This document shows, in pieces, positions 47,085 through 62,874 of a stretch of 64,000 nt of DNA (position 1 is the first letter of the stretch; each line of letters begins with the position of its first letter). The notes under the pieces are model-generated. The model searched no databases and was not told the origin of the DNA. It saw nothing but the letters and a program-made list of their open reading frames with translations. The stretch covers positions 42,843,040 to 42,907,039 of the forward strand of contig NC_092869.1 in NCBI RefSeq assembly GCF_032062135.1, read 5' to 3'. The position numbers and the translations under genes are program-made. The stretch comes from Pyxicephalus adspersus. Its lineage: Eukaryota > Chordata > Amphibia > Anura > Pyxicephalidae.

Positions 47085-48215
47085 TGTACAGCCAGAGACA
47101 GAGAGTCACCAACCAAGGGTCAACCAGAGAGTCACCGCCCCGGGCACAGCCAGAGACGGAGAGTCACCGCCCCAGGCACAGCCAGAGACAGGGGGTCACC
47201 GCCCCGGGCACAGCCAGGGATGGAGCGTCAGCGCCCCATCCATACCCGGGCACAGCTAGAGAAGGAGCATCACCACCTCAGGCACAGCTAGAGAAGGAGC
47301 GTCGCCACCCTGGGCACAGTCAGAAAGGGAGCGTAGCCACCTCGGGCACAGCCAGAGAAGGAGCGTCGCCACCCCGGGCACAGCTAGAGAAGGAGCGTCG
47401 CCACCCCGGGCACAGCCAGAGAAGAAGTGTCACCACCCCGGGCACAGCCAGGGAAGGAGCGTCACCACCCCGGGCACAGCCAGGGAAGGAGCGTCGCCAC
47501 CCCGGGCACAGCCAGGGAAGGAGCGTCNNNNNNNNNNNNNNNNNNNNNNNNNNNNNNNNNNNNNNNNNNNNNNNNNNNNNNNNNNNNNNNNNNNNNNNNN
47601 NNNNNNNNNNNNNNNNNNNNNNNNNNNNNNNNNNNNNNNNNNNNNNNNNNNNNNNNNNNNNNNNNNNNNNNNNNNNNNNNNNNNNNNNNNNNNNNNNNNN
47701 NNNNNNNNNNNNNNNNNNNNNNNNNNNNNNNNNNNNNNNNNNNNNNNNNNNNNNNNNNNNNNNNNNNNNNNNNNNNNNNNNNNNNNNNNNNNNNNNNNNN
47801 NNNNNNNNNNNNNNNNCAGGGAAGGAGCGTCGCCACCCCGGGCACAGCCAGGGAAGGAGCGTCGCCACCCCGGGCACAGCCAGGGAAGGAGCGTCGCCAC
47901 CCCGGGCACAGTCAGGGAAGCAGCGTCGCCACCCCGGGCACAGTCAGGGAAAGAGCGTCGCCACCCAGGGCACAGTCAGAGAAGGAGCGTCGCCACCCCG
48001 GGCACAGTCAGAGAGGGAGCGTCGCCACCCCGGGACAGCCAGAGAAGGAGCGTCGCCACCCCGGCACAGCCAGAGAAGGAGCGTCGCCACCCCGGCACAG
48101 CCAGAGAAGGAGCGTCGCCACCACGGGCACAGCCAGAGAAGGAACGTGGCCACCCCGGGCACAGTCAGAGAAGGAGCGTCGCCACCCCGGGCACAGCCAG
48201 AGAAGGAGAGTCACC
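47085..48215. repeat. 32-bp CpG-rich minisatellite with a gap
   Basis: The unit GAAGGAGCGTCGCCACCCCG plus GGCACAGCCAGG repeats with an exact 32-bp step (for example 47821, 47853, 47885). About twenty-five copies are visible on the two sides of an N gap. Each unit has up to four CpG dinucleotides. The unit lacks stops in all three plus frames, so one frame stays open throughout and cycles through a 32-residue peptide repeat. The array lies in the 5' UTR intron of vipas39, just upstream of the start codon. Confidence 0.95.
47528..47816. other. Assembly gap (289 N)
   Basis: The gap sits inside the 32-bp array with identical repeat units on both sides, so the true array length is unknown. Confidence 0.99.
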
Positions 48216-49005
48216 TCCACAACATAACCACCCCAGTTACAAAGCATCAGTTACATGACAGAATAAAACAAAATCTAGTGCGTCAGGAAACGATTGTAGA
48301 ATTCAGGAAGCAGTCAGTCCAATGTAGCAGCTACAGAAACCCCTCCCTACAGCTGCCTCCGACTTTGGGGGGGACCTAGTGAGGGTGAGAGCAGAGTGAC
48401 AGAACCATCCATACCTCTTCTCCAGGATCAGAACACCCTCTGCCTTAGAGCACGCTGGGAGATGTAGTCCAAACCCTAATGAATAGCCCAGAACCGCAAT
48501 GCAGAAAGAACTACATTCCCAGGAGCCCATTCGCCCATCACTTCCTGTCATATGACGTCACTATACACATCCTAAACACAAAAATCTGATACAATGTATT
48601 GTGTTTATCATACACCTATATATATAATAATTAAAAGTTCTTTATATCCACATACAAGGGGATTAATAATGGATGCAATAACTGAGAGATCATCCATACC
48701 GTACATAGTAGCCCCGCCCACCAATATTGAGTGCCATCTTAGCCCTCAGTAAAGATGGCCGTCGGTCTCCATGGTAGCGGAAAGAAGAGATCTCTGGCGG
48801 TCTCGCACAGCATTCTGGGTGTATCTGTTGTAGCCTTTAGGCGATAGGGGGGCTGCTGGTCTCCGATAAGATGGCGTAGGCAGGAAAGGGCGGGGCCAGG
48901 GGCGGGTCTGCCGGCTTTCCAGGCTATTCTAGTAACTTCCACGGCTGATAAAAGTGACGGCAGAGATCCTGAGAGAGGACCCACCGGGACAGGCTGAGAA
49001 CCAAC
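48216..49005. promoter_or_regulatory. Head-to-head vipas39/ahsa1 promoter region
   Basis: The vipas39 5' UTR exon should lie near 48700, where AAGATGGCCGTC and AAGATGGCGTAGG motifs (YY1-like) and a GGGCGGGGCC box occur. The ahsa1 ATG is at 49006. The two genes diverge from a CpG-rich stretch at about 48700-49000. Confidence 0.5.
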
Positions 49006-52000
49006 ATGGCTAAGTGGGGAGAGGGAGACCCGCGCTGGATTGTGGAGCAGAGGGCGGACGCCACCAACGTCAACAATTGGCACTGGTGAGCCGGAATCAT
49101 TTTAATCAGCATTACATGCGGTCACATTGTACTCTGTCACCCCCCCCATACATTGTACTCGGACTCACCCCCTCCATACATTGTACTCAGAGTCACCCCC
49201 TCCATACATTGTACTCAGTGTCACCCCCTCCATACATTGTACTCAGTGTCACCCCCTCCATACATTGTACTCCCAATACATACATTCTATTCGGTATTCA
49301 TCTGTATGTGGGCTCTGTGACTCTTCTATTCCAGAATTTGGTTCTCTGGGTTCCAATGATTGCTCTGTCTTCGGTATGGCAGAACGTTGGCGGTCACACA
49401 TGATAACGCACGTGCGTGTTTTGGTTAGCGTGTTCCATTTGTAAATTTGTGACATTTTCCATCTTTGGGTTCTATTCAGTCGTACAATAAAATGAATGGA
49501 AAACAGCGCGGAATAGGAAAAAGTACTATGTACAGCGCTTCAGCAAATGATGACGCTAAATAAACACCCAATCATATAAACAAAGCTCTGTGCTGTGATT
49601 GGTTCTGTTATCAGTGCTGGGTCGCTCCTGTGTGTGGCACCGCTGAGGCCGGGCTTCATGGGCATAGCAACCAGCCCCTCCCTTAGCAACCTCCGATTTT
49701 ATTGGCTCTGGATGTGTGGGAATTTTCATATTGATCATGTGACCCCCCCTATATATGGGCATCTATCATGGATACATTGTATTCACAGTCACATGGTTAC
49801 ATTGTAGGCTGATCTCCTCTGCTCATCCTCCTCTCTGTACAATAATACATGGCAGCATGGATCTCTGGTCATCCTTGTCCTTGTACTCCACCCTCTCCAT
49901 AGTCATCCCCATCCCAGGACTGCAGATGTTGATGCTCTACTGCTCACTCACTGTGGTTGTCAACCTCATATCGCTGCACTAATCGTGGCCACACCATGGG
50001 AGGATTTCCATGCTTTGGGTCTTTGGAGACCACCTTCTTGCGTCATGTGACAGGTGACGCCTAATTAGCCAGTGGCCCCATCAGCTGAAGCTCTGGATTT
50101 GTGCATTTCATCCCCAGCTGTTGCTCAATTGCCTTGACTGTATACACAGCAAGCCCCGTGTCCTTGTCTGCAGAGCTGACACTCACCACTATGTGCCCTT
50201 TGGCTCTCTATAATTGGGACCCTCGTTGTGTGTGGCCCCTGATCACCATATCCCACAAAGAAGATCTTTAAAATGTCAGTGTGCTCTCTGCAGGGACATC
50301 CCGATCCCCTGTCCTGTAAGATGTCAGTGACAATGTCCAGGGAGGGGGCGCTCAGCTGGTGCGTCAATCCCTAGTACAGTTACAAAAATAGACCCCCAGC
50401 AGAGGGGGAGGGGTGGGGCTGACTGAGAAGACCAGAAACCTGCCCAAGGATTGGGGGCATTTATAAAGGGGTCCCCATGACTCCCTGGCAGTCATCTCAT
50501 TTACCATCTTCACTACTCCTGGGGTGGTCCCGATCTGCCCACTTATCCCAAGCCAGAGAATCAGCATGGCGGGGGTGAGATGGGTCTGGGATATTTATAT
50601 GGTTCAGTTGTCTGTGTCCTGGGGGTCACAGGGAGTGCTGTGCGCCCCCAATGCATTCCTAATTTATCTTTAACGCTGAACTCTGTGTCTGTACAGCAGA
50701 GCTTGGGAGAGGATGAAGGGGGAACACAAGGGGCCAATCAAGGGTCCTGCAGTGCTAGAAGCATACTTATAGGAGGAGAGGGTGGAGATATCATTCTTCT
50801 GCTTCCGCTTTCACTGTCCATTTCCCCAACACATGATTGGTCTGTACAGGGGTACATGTCATGCCCTGTGATGAGGCTCAACGTTTTCCCCATAATAAGA
50901 TGAAATGACTTTCTGTGTTTTTCTTTTTTTTTTTTTGTGTTTTTCTTTTTTTCATTATTTGCTCACAATGTATCTGAAAGTAGCAGTATTCAACAGCCGC
51001 CATTTTGCTCCTCCCACTGTGAATGCCCCACCTAGTGACCACCCCTCTTGTGTTTCCTGCAGGACAGAGAGAGACGCCACGTCGTGGTCTAATGATAAAT
51101 TGAAGGAGCTGTTCCTGGGGCTGTCGGTAACGGGCGAGGAAGGAACCTGCGAGGTGACCGAGGTCAGTAAGTTGGACGGTGAGGCCTCCATCAACAACCG
51201 CAAAGGGAAACTCATCTTCTTCTATGAGTGGGATGTCAAACTGAACTGGAAAGGTGAGGAGTGTCATGGTCATGTGACCAATATAAGGTGATGGACGGGG
51301 CTATGCAGTGTGGCTGCAGTCATGTGACAGATGTAAGGTGATGGGCAAAGCTATGCAGTGGGGCCATAGTCATGTGATAGATGTAAGGTGATGAGCGGCG
51401 CTATACACTGTGGCCGCTGTCATGTGACAAATGTAATGGAATGGGCGGAGCTATGCAGTGTGGCTGCAGTCATGTGACAAATGTGATGGGCGGAGCTATG
51501 CAGTGTGGCTGCAGTCATGTGACAAATGTGATGGGCGGAGCTATGCAGTGTGGCCGCAGTCATGTGACAGATGTAAGGTGATGGGCGCAGCTATGCAGTG
51601 TGGCCGCAGTCAGGTGACAAATGTAAGGTGATGAGCGAAGCTATACAGTGTGACCGTAGTCATGTGATGGACAGCAGTTGACGCATTTTTATTTTTCCCT
51701 GCTTGTAGGAGAGTCGCAGTCTGGAGTGAAATATAAAGGACACGTGGAAATCCCAAACCTGTCGGATGAAAATGACCCCAGTGAGGTGGAGGTGAGAGCG
51801 CTGTCTCTGTATTATCTTAGGGATATTCCTTGGCACAGAGGACATCCCTTCCATGTGCCATATGTTGTGCCTCATTGGGCATTGGTGTCCTGATTAGGAT
51901 CCTAAAAGGACTTTTCCTTTACCTATTTAGTGTCTCAACTTCCCCTCAGGAAGCCATGTAAGGCAAAATGCATCGGGCCAAATGAGACCTTTTTGTGAAC

Positions 52001-55000
52001 CCTGTTGGCATACTATCGCTACCAAGAGAACCTGTCTACAATTAGGAACTGATTGTTCAGTAAAGTGTTCCGCTAAATCTCACCTGAAGGAGTGGAACTG
52101 AAACTATTTAAACCTTGATTGTACTTATCTATATATGCATTATTATACGTGTATGACATTAATACAATATAGTTGTTTCTTTTTTCCTAAAAACCCTTGT
52201 TGTATCTTCTTCTTTTATTTTTATGATTTACATATAGCGGCCCTCTCCTGCCCTTTCTATCGATTCAACGGGTCGCAGGTGACTCTTTTCTCTCTGCTGT
52301 CACATGGGTTGGGGAGGGGGTACTGTGCACTGTAAGCTCCGGCTATAGGGGTCATGGCCTGCACAGAGTTTCCTTTTTCTGAGTGGAGCAGTGAGGTGAA
52401 GGAAAAGTTTTTGTGTACATGGGGGGGGGAACAAAGTTATATCATTGTTCATCCCGCCATGGACACATCACTGCTTTGCTTCCATGTGAGTTGTTCTATC
52501 ACCTGATGACATCTCCCCTCCCATAGATCAGAGTCTCACTTGCCAAAGATGAGCCAGACACCAGCCTGATCAATCTGATGAGAAAGGAGGGCAGTCAGAA
52601 GATTCGGGAGGCCATCTCTAAGTACATCTCCACCCTGAAGACAGGTGAGAGACGCTGGATGTGAGGGGAGAGTTCTGGCCCATTTCTGGCCCTCAAGGAC
52701 AAACATAGGACAGCACATTTGAGGTGTCCCATGTGCAGGGGAAGCTGCAGTGACACACAAAGGCCCTAGGGGGCAGCACTGTTCCACCCATCCTTTTTTC
52801 ACTTTTCCCTGGAATTTCTTTTTTTTCCCAGGAAATTCTGGCAAGTCTTTTTGTAGTTGTTTTTTTTCCCCTAAACTTTCTGTACCCCATTCTTATAATT
52901 CTGTTTCCCTCTGATATTGGTGTCAACATGTGGTGAATGTTGGGGTTGGTGGGGATTTATCAGTCGCTGTCGTGTTTTTTTATAATTTGTGTATATCCGG
53001 TTCTGATCTGTTTCTGATCCGTTTCCATGTCTGTCATTTCAGAGTTCACACAAGGAATGATCCTGCCAGTCTCCAACGGTGTCTCACACACGGCTGTCGG
53101 CAATGTTAAGCAAAAAGCGCTTCCGTCGGAGGTAATGGGCTTTCCTGTTATGGGCTCGTTCTGAATCGTTTTGTTTTGTGTACAGAAAATGATAAATTTT
53201 TCTCTGTAGACGCAGAACACCAAATCAGCAACGTGTCAGAACACCGGAGTGAAAATCCCCACATGTAAAATCTCCATGAAGGAGACTTTCCTGACCTCCC
53301 CAGAGGAGCTGTACCGGGTACTCACCACCCAGGAGGTAAGGGGCAGTGACGTGGCTGCCTTGGGGGTAACCCTTCAAAAAAAATTGGTGTATTAAATTTG
53401 TATTTAGTAATTTTAGGACAAAGATTTCTACTTGGCATGGGGATCCAGCTTGGCCCGGAGGGGGCAGTATTGGGCTGATGCACTGTGGTCAGTCATGCAG
53501 AGGGGGGCAGTATTGGGCTGATGCACTGTGGTCAGCCATGTAGGGGGGCAGTATTGGGCTGATGTACTGTGGTCAGCCATGTGGGGAGGGGGGCAGTATT
53601 GGGCTGATGTACTGTGGTCAGCCATTTAGGGAGGGCAGTATTGGGCTAATGTACTGTGGTCTCTTTGCAGTTGGTTCAGGGCTTCACACACGCACCAGCG
53701 ACAGTTGTGGCGGACAAGGGTGGAAAATTCCAATTATTGGGAGGAAATGTCAGCGGAGAATTTTTGGATTTGGTGAGTTTTGGCTGTGTGATTACATTGG
53801 GGGGGAAGGGAGTCCCTCCCAGGAATGGTGGCCAAGTATTAGCCGGTGGTATGAAGGCAGAATACAATAAGTTCAAATCTAGTTTCATTCAGACTAATTG
53901 TAGGGGGGGGGGGGGGGGTGTGGTATAACATTCCTATTTACTGGTATACAACATTTTTCTTTCTCGCCCGTTGAAAAATATGAAAAGTCTTCCCTTTTGG
54001 GTTATACTGCCACCTACAGGAAGACTGGATGTCGGCATCGTCCCGGTCTTTTGGTTCAGAGATTCCTGCAGATCTTTGGATGAGATGCTCACCTTGGAGG
54101 TGGTCTGGGCCTACAAGGTCTTCCATGGGGTGGCTGTTTTTGTGAATTGGTTGAACTATTATCGCTTTTCATGGTGTCAGATTGGGGCAGTTTGGGTTTT
54201 ACTTTCATCTGGTTAGGACCTTGTTACCCCCCCACACACACATTTTTCCTGGGTATTCTGGGGTCACGCACCTTCCTTCCTATCTGCCGGATGGTCCCCA
54301 GGGTTTTCTGCATCTTTCCATGCCAGCTGCGGATGTTTGATCTTTCAGATGTCCCTGAATCTGCCAGCAGTCTCCTGATCTCTGATTTGGGGCCCTGGGA
54401 GTTGTTTCTTTGCTGCTCATCCCCCTTAGTTGTTAGACATCTTGGAGGTACACATCTTGGAGAGGAAGAAGAAATGAAGCATTTAAAAGGGTCCAATAGG
54501 GGGTAAAGGGGGGGATGAATCCTGAGTACTGGGCATTCATCATGGGGTCTTCAGCCCTCTGGGTGTCTATACAACACTAAGCTATCTCTGTGTAATTTCA
54601 GGAGCCAGAAAAGAGAATTCTCATGTCCTGGAGGTTCAAGTCCTGGCCGGCAGGTAAGAATTCTGTTCTGTATTTCCTTCTTTTTAGCTCTGGAAATTCA
54701 CTTCCTGGGTGGGGGGCTCATTCTTCCCCTTATCAGACAGACCGCCATTGGGCATGTTGTGTAGATATGGAATGTTGTCACCGTCCGGTGTGTTCCCATC
54801 TTTGAATTGCGGTGTCTCACTCCCTGTATTCTCCCCGCAGGACACCACGCCGCCATCACGCTGTCCCTGTCAGATAAAGGCGGAGAGACGGAGCTGCAGA
54901 TGGAGGCACGAGGAGTTCCGCAAAGCGAGGAGCAGCACACGAAGGACGGCTGGAAACGATATTACTTCGATGGCATCAAGCAGACCTTTGGTTATGGGGC

Positions 55001-55013
55001 AATGCTGTTATAA
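49006..55013 (+). CDS. ahsa1: AHA1, activator of HSP90 ATPase
   Basis: AHSA1 is the co-chaperone that speeds up HSP90 ATP hydrolysis in the cytosol. Exons: 49006-49085, 51063-51253, 51709-51791, 52527-52644, 53043-53131, 53210-53335, 53671-53772, 54602-54653, 54841-55013. They join in phase to 337 aa (human 338). The N-terminus holds the conserved NxNNWHW motif (NVNNWHW), split by the first intron. The N-terminal HSP90-middle-domain-binding region ends near EFTQGMILPVSNG. The C-terminal START-like AHSA1 domain begins at CKISMKETFLTSPEELYRV and ends KQTFGYGAMLL. The start ATG has a good context (CCAACATGG). Introns 2 and 6 contain tandem arrays. Confidence 0.97.
49145..49285. repeat. 28-bp minisatellite in ahsa1 intron 1
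   Basis: Five copies of CATACATTGTACTCAGTGTC followed by ACCCCCTC, directly after the first ahsa1 exon. Confidence 0.92.
51262..51670. repeat. Tandem array rich in GTCATGTGA
   Basis: About nine units of 43-52 bp with the form GGGCGGAGCTATGCAGTGTG then GCTGCAGTCATGTGACAAAT. Eight copies keep GTCATGTGA intact. The array fills ahsa1 intron 2, starting just after the donor at 51254. Confidence 0.93.
52763..52778 (+). promoter_or_regulatory. CTCF-like motif
   Basis: GCCCTAGGGGGCAGCA is a good match to the CTCF core. It lies in ahsa1 intron 4. Confidence 0.3.
53450..53660. repeat. Tandem repeat, about 41-43 bp unit
   Basis: Five copies of GGGGGCAGTATTGGGCTGAT followed by GTACTGTGGTCAGCCATGT, ending at the acceptor of ahsa1 exon 7 (53671). 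The last copy supplies the sequence just before the polypyrimidine tract. Confidence 0.92.
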
Positions 55014-55228
55014 CAAGGGAAAGGGTGGGGGGTCTAGGTTTTGGGAGGGGGGGGGGATTTTTTTTTACTGGTGTATAAAAGGAAATATTGTCTTGTGGAC
55101 TGAAACTCGTATTTAATGTGTGAGATGGGGCGCAGACCTGGATTTGGGATTGTTTGCACTGAGCCCCGGATGGCGGGTGAACGTTGTGTATATTGTCAGT
55201 CTGGCAGCGCTGTGTATATTGTCACATC

Positions 55229-55234
55229 AATAAA
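55229..55234 (+). terminator. ahsa1 poly(A) signal
   Basis: AATAAA, 216 bases after the ahsa1 stop codon, in CATCAATAAAATAAATT. Confidence 0.8.
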
Positions 55235-55806
55235 ATAAATTATCAATCTGAGCCCCATTGGATCTGGCTTATTACACCATCCAGTCACCTGACCCACAGC
55301 CAGCCTATCGGAGCATGAGAAACAATGGCAGCACTGTGCAACCAATCATGCTATCAGTGTTGTGACCACAGAAGTGGTTATCCAGCACTGCAACAAGGTG
55401 CATTATGGGTAGAGTGCAGTGAATCCGAATAGATCTGTTGGTAATGTTTGGGCCCCAGATACTACAGGACACCTTCAGGGGGGTTGTGGGGTCTTTGCCT
55501 GGAGGGGTCACACTAGTATCAGGCTGGTGGTAATATTCTGGCCAGTCGGATAATATATTTCTCTTATATAACCTACCTAAGAAGGAAGGGGGGATCAGAC
55601 CCCCTGTTAGGTTTTTATGTCAGCTTGTTCCCCATTGGTGGAGTTCCCCTTTCATCTATCCTAGTGACCCTTGGGCATAAATGTAAAATTAAAACTGTTG
55701 TCACCAGCTTTGGTGACAACAATCTGAATATGGGGACATTTCAAAAGGGATTTTATTTTCCTCATCTGAGCGCCCAAAACATCCTTTAATAAGTGGTTCT
55801 ATGTGG

Positions 55807-55820
55807 CCACAAGGTGGCGC
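55807..55820 (+). promoter_or_regulatory. CTCF-like motif
   Basis: CCACAAGGTGGCGC is a close CTCF core match in the interval between the convergent ahsa1 and ism2 genes. A weaker relative (CATGGGGGGCGCCA) lies near 56330. Confidence 0.35.
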
Positions 55821-55941
55821 CATTGTACTGAAAATACACAGCTCCTGGTATGAGTGCCAAGAGGAATTCCTATAATGTAGGAACTTGCAGTGTCCACTGG
55901 GGGTGCCATTGTAGAGCAGGAACACAGAGGAACCTTTAGTA

Positions 55942-56271
55942 CAGGGGTTCTTAACCTTTTGATGACTCCAGACACCCCCCCTCCAATGGATTGTACAATA
56001 TGGTCCCATACCCCCTTTACCTGACTGTCAATATAATTATCACCATTCCTTATATTAGTTGCCAGTATGACTTCCAAATATGTCAACAAACTTGAATTTA
56101 CTGTACTTTAGATATGGATAGCTAGGAAGAGAACATGAAATAAAATCATAAGCATCGAATGCCAGTAAATAAAGCAATAAATACCAGTACCCAGAGATCG
56201 AGTCCCATACCCCCAGCATTTGGTTCCCATACCCCCAAGGGGGTAGGGATACCTCAGGTTAAGAACCCTTG
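55942..56271. mobile_element. hAT-like short element, 330 bp
   Basis: Terminal inverted repeats CAGGGGTTCTTAACCT and AGGTTAAGAACCCTTG bound a non-coding interior. The flanks CTTTAGTA and CTCTAGTA form an 8-bp target duplication with one mismatch, as expected for hAT elements. Confidence 0.9.
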
Positions 56272-56865
56272 CTCTAGTATGAGTTCCATAGAGGAATTCC
56301 CTATTATGTAGGAATTCTCAGAGTGACCATGGGGGGCGCCATTGTACTGCACCTGGTGCTGGAGTGTTCTAATATCCAGATCTCCAAAATGTTTTGTATG
56401 GGGCATGGAAGGATTCGACCCCCTTGTGGGGGGTTTCGGTGTCCCCAATATTGGGATTTACTAGATCTGTGTCTCGTGGTGACCGCCCACTTTGGAACAT
56501 AATTAATGGAGAAGTCACTAGGACAGAAGGGGAATCTTCCAACGAGGACACTGTTCTTGTCCCAACTAAGAGAGGATTTTCTAACTTCCTGTTGTGTCTC
56601 TAGGACAGGAAGTAAGGGGTAATCTTGCCATGGGGACACAGACAGAAGGTCAAACTCCTCTTGTCTGTTGCCCCCAGCACCCCCTTAGGGGTAGTTTGGT
56701 TCTTGGTGACATGACGCTGCACAATGGAGGAGACAGCAGAGTGATTATAGAAAATCTGTATAGAAATAATTTGAATATATTACAGCTCCGCCCCCACGCT
56801 CCCCTTCCATCCTCCCCTCCCCCACAGTCCTTGTGAAGTGCCACATGACAGATCCACACCGGCTC

Positions 56866-60166
<3,301 letters not shown>

Positions 60167-62874
60167 TACTGTTCACCCGGCCGGGTCACTCTGCGCCCAT
60201 CTCAGCGGGCGGGGCGGGGACAAGGTGATGACGCCACGGTCATGGGCGGGGTCAGGATGAACGGGGCGGTCACGTGTCTTGGGGCTCGCGGTGCCTGGAC
60301 AGGTAGCACCTCGCGCTGTTCTGTGACACCTGGACCGCAGTCTCTCCCTACTAACAGCACCGGATGGGATAAAAGTTTTGTATGAAGTTGTGGTATAAGT
60401 TAGCAGACCCCCCAACCCCCCGTTCTTATATTGGGCGGAGCTACTTGTAAGGGTAGATTATCCTCAGACACCTCTGTGACCACCAGCGAAGATCCGCCCA
60501 GATCACTCCTCAGGGGTGGAGTTCCAAGCAACTGCACTGTTCACAACCAATCCGCTGCTGAGAATAACTTATGGCTGGTGGTCAGCATTAGGTGTAATGG
60601 CTGGCTGGGCTCCTTTACCTGAAGAGCCTCCCTAAATATTCAGGGATTACTGTGTAAGCCCCGCCCCTGCATACAGGGACCACCCTGTCAGCTCCTTATA
60701 TATGTAAGCTCCACCCATGTGTTGCTAGGTCTCTGACAAACTTTACACTATGTGACTAGTGGAGGGACTACAAAGCCCATCATGGAGGATTCCCTCCCCA
60801 CTCACCCCGACTCCTCACAATGCCAATTATAGTGATTGGAGAATTATTATTGGTTTATCCTCATACTAGGAGCAGTGTAGATATGTTGGATGGGGCCCCA
60901 GGCTGCCATAGGGCAGGATGCCACATGGTCTTAGGAGCCCAGCAATATGTGCTATGCTGATTCCTATCCTACCGATTTTTATGGATACAACCAATCACCT
61001 TCATCCTCAATGGGCTGTGCCAGATGCCCACGCTAGGGGCAGAGCCAACACTGAACAAATACAAAACAGGAAAATCAACGGCCGGATCCTGAAGCAGAGG
61101 ACATAAATGTCATGAGACCCCGGCCAAAGATATGTCCTAGGATGACAACACCCATCACACTGCATCTCTGGAGGAGTAGTGTTGTCACCAAGTGACAGAA
61201 CCCATCTGGGGCCCTAAAAGGTGGGCTAGGCAGGAAGTTATCAGGTCACAATATGCTTGGCAGGATCAACAAGAAGCATTCAGAACAGGAAAATCATTGA
61301 TGGAGAGCACATGACCCTTTGTAGCACTCACCGACTACTGTCAACAACACACAGTGGAGGGGCCATGTTTTTTTAGAACCTCCCACAGGTCTTAGCGTAC
61401 CTCATACACACATGCAGGTCCGCCATGCTTGTAGGTGAAAGGGGATCAGTGGCTCCTCCACACATCAGAGAGACACTTACAGGTAGGAGCAGATGAATGT
61501 TACAATGGAGTTTCCATTTTTCTGGCCACTATTGAGGAGGCCTGGGCAGATTATCTCAATCTATCTGCAGCACTGTGCTCCATCTGTAGGGTTATTACTT
61601 ATGCTGGGGATGGTAGTGACCCCATCAAAAGGGTACCAATGTATATGGGGGGGACACAGATGACTAAAGGGATTTCACTAATCGTAAGCAGTAACCAATC
61701 AGCTACCCCAAGGCTCCTCACATGACACAGAGTGAGGGGAGTTGATTTACCCATTCCTGACATTTACACTGCTCTGTCTCACAGTCCTGTCTGACAACTC
61801 TTACAGTTCTTGTCCTTTTTTAAACTTTAGGAGCACACCCCCCCACTTCCCAGGTAGACCGTTCTCTGTGCACCTCCCTGCAGCTGGAGGTAGGTTGTCA
61901 GGGGTCAGAGCCAAAGTGAGGTGACCCCAGGGTCAGGGAGCTGCACGGTGGTCCCAGATTTTTCCTGCAGTGAGTAGGCGGAGCCAAGGTGAAAATAAAT
62001 GTGTTTTTATTTATTAGCAGCCGACAAACCCCTCCCAACCCCCGAAGCGGAGACGTCACTTGCTATTGGAGGATCCCGAGTTTGTTGACCAATAAGAATC
62101 GTTTGGGGTTTGTAGAAACTCCGAATAAAAGACAACATTGGACAATCTCAGTCTGTTCTTTCGGTCCGTCCTTGCGTCATGCCAAAAAGAACAAATTTGT
62201 TTAAGGCTTTCCCAGGGGAGTCTCCACCCACAGTGCCAGGAATGTGATGCCATGTGACAGGGCAGGCTGAGGGGGCACTCTGCTCCCGGTGTTCTGGTCC
62301 CAATGTGCAGCCATGGACCCTCAGGGTCGGTCAGCACAGATCTGAATCAATGTTAACGGTTCACCATTAATGTGTCACCCCAGTGCCAGACTGAGGCAAC
62401 ATAAATGGCCGCAACACCCGCCACAGGAGATGGCCGTCCCCACAGGAAGAGACATGGAGACGTAGACGACAATACAGCGACACCTCCAGCCTCTCCAGGG
62501 CCAGCAGCAACCATTGTTGGACCGCTCCTACAGCACCTTATTAGCACCTGTGCTGTTTCCCGCCACCAGTGCCGGCCACTCGAGGCGACATTACGAATGC
62601 TTTAAAAGAAGTAGAAATGAAGTGAAGAGCTGCCCAGGAACGAATCCTTGGCGGAGTGAAGCCGGATCCTGGACAAGCCGTGCAGGGAAGCCTCAGACTG
62701 CGCAGTCTTCACCAGCCTCATGCCAATAAATAATATATAAAAAGAAAAAAAAACAAAAAAACAAAAAAACACATATAATATATATATAAAAGGAACAAAA
62801 ATTCCACCCCGCCAAAGGGCCAACGTGGCTCATCACTCCCGGCACTGAGGGTCCTAGAGCCCACCCTGTGCGCA
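60167..62874. other. ism2 upstream region and sptlc2 3' UTR
   Basis: The first part holds the ism2 promoter region with GGGCGGGGCGGGG near 60206. No other coding exon was recognised. Minus-strand AATAAA candidates for sptlc2 lie at plus-strand 62006-62015 (TTTATTTATT), which would make its 3' UTR about 860 nt. A cluster of CRE and CCAAT motifs lies at 62052-62141. Confidence 0.55.
62052..62247 (+). promoter_or_regulatory. CRE/CCAAT cluster with downstream 22-codon ORF
   Basis: Within 90 bases lie GACGTCAC (62052-62059), inverted CCAAT (62065-62069), CCAAT (62089-62093), an AATAAAAG TATA-like box (62124-62131) and another inverted CCAAT (62137-62141). An ATG at 62179 opens a 22-codon frame ending at 62247. 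The arrangement looks like a small plus-strand promoter, but no transcript evidence is available. Confidence 0.3.

Larger units (their letters stand above)
55014..56865. other. Convergent ahsa1/ism2 3' region
   Basis: AHSA1 poly(A) signal at 55229. A hAT-like element occupies 55942-56271. A minus-strand AATAAA candidate for ism2 lies at about 55751 (TTTATT on the plus strand), which would give a 1.1-kb 3' UTR. No exon was recognised. Confidence 0.55.

Noticed and set aside
47072..48379. A 435-codon plus-strand open frame and matching minus-strand frames
   Set aside because: They are a 32-bp tandem array with an N gap. The frame is open because the unit lacks stops, and there is no domain or splice context.
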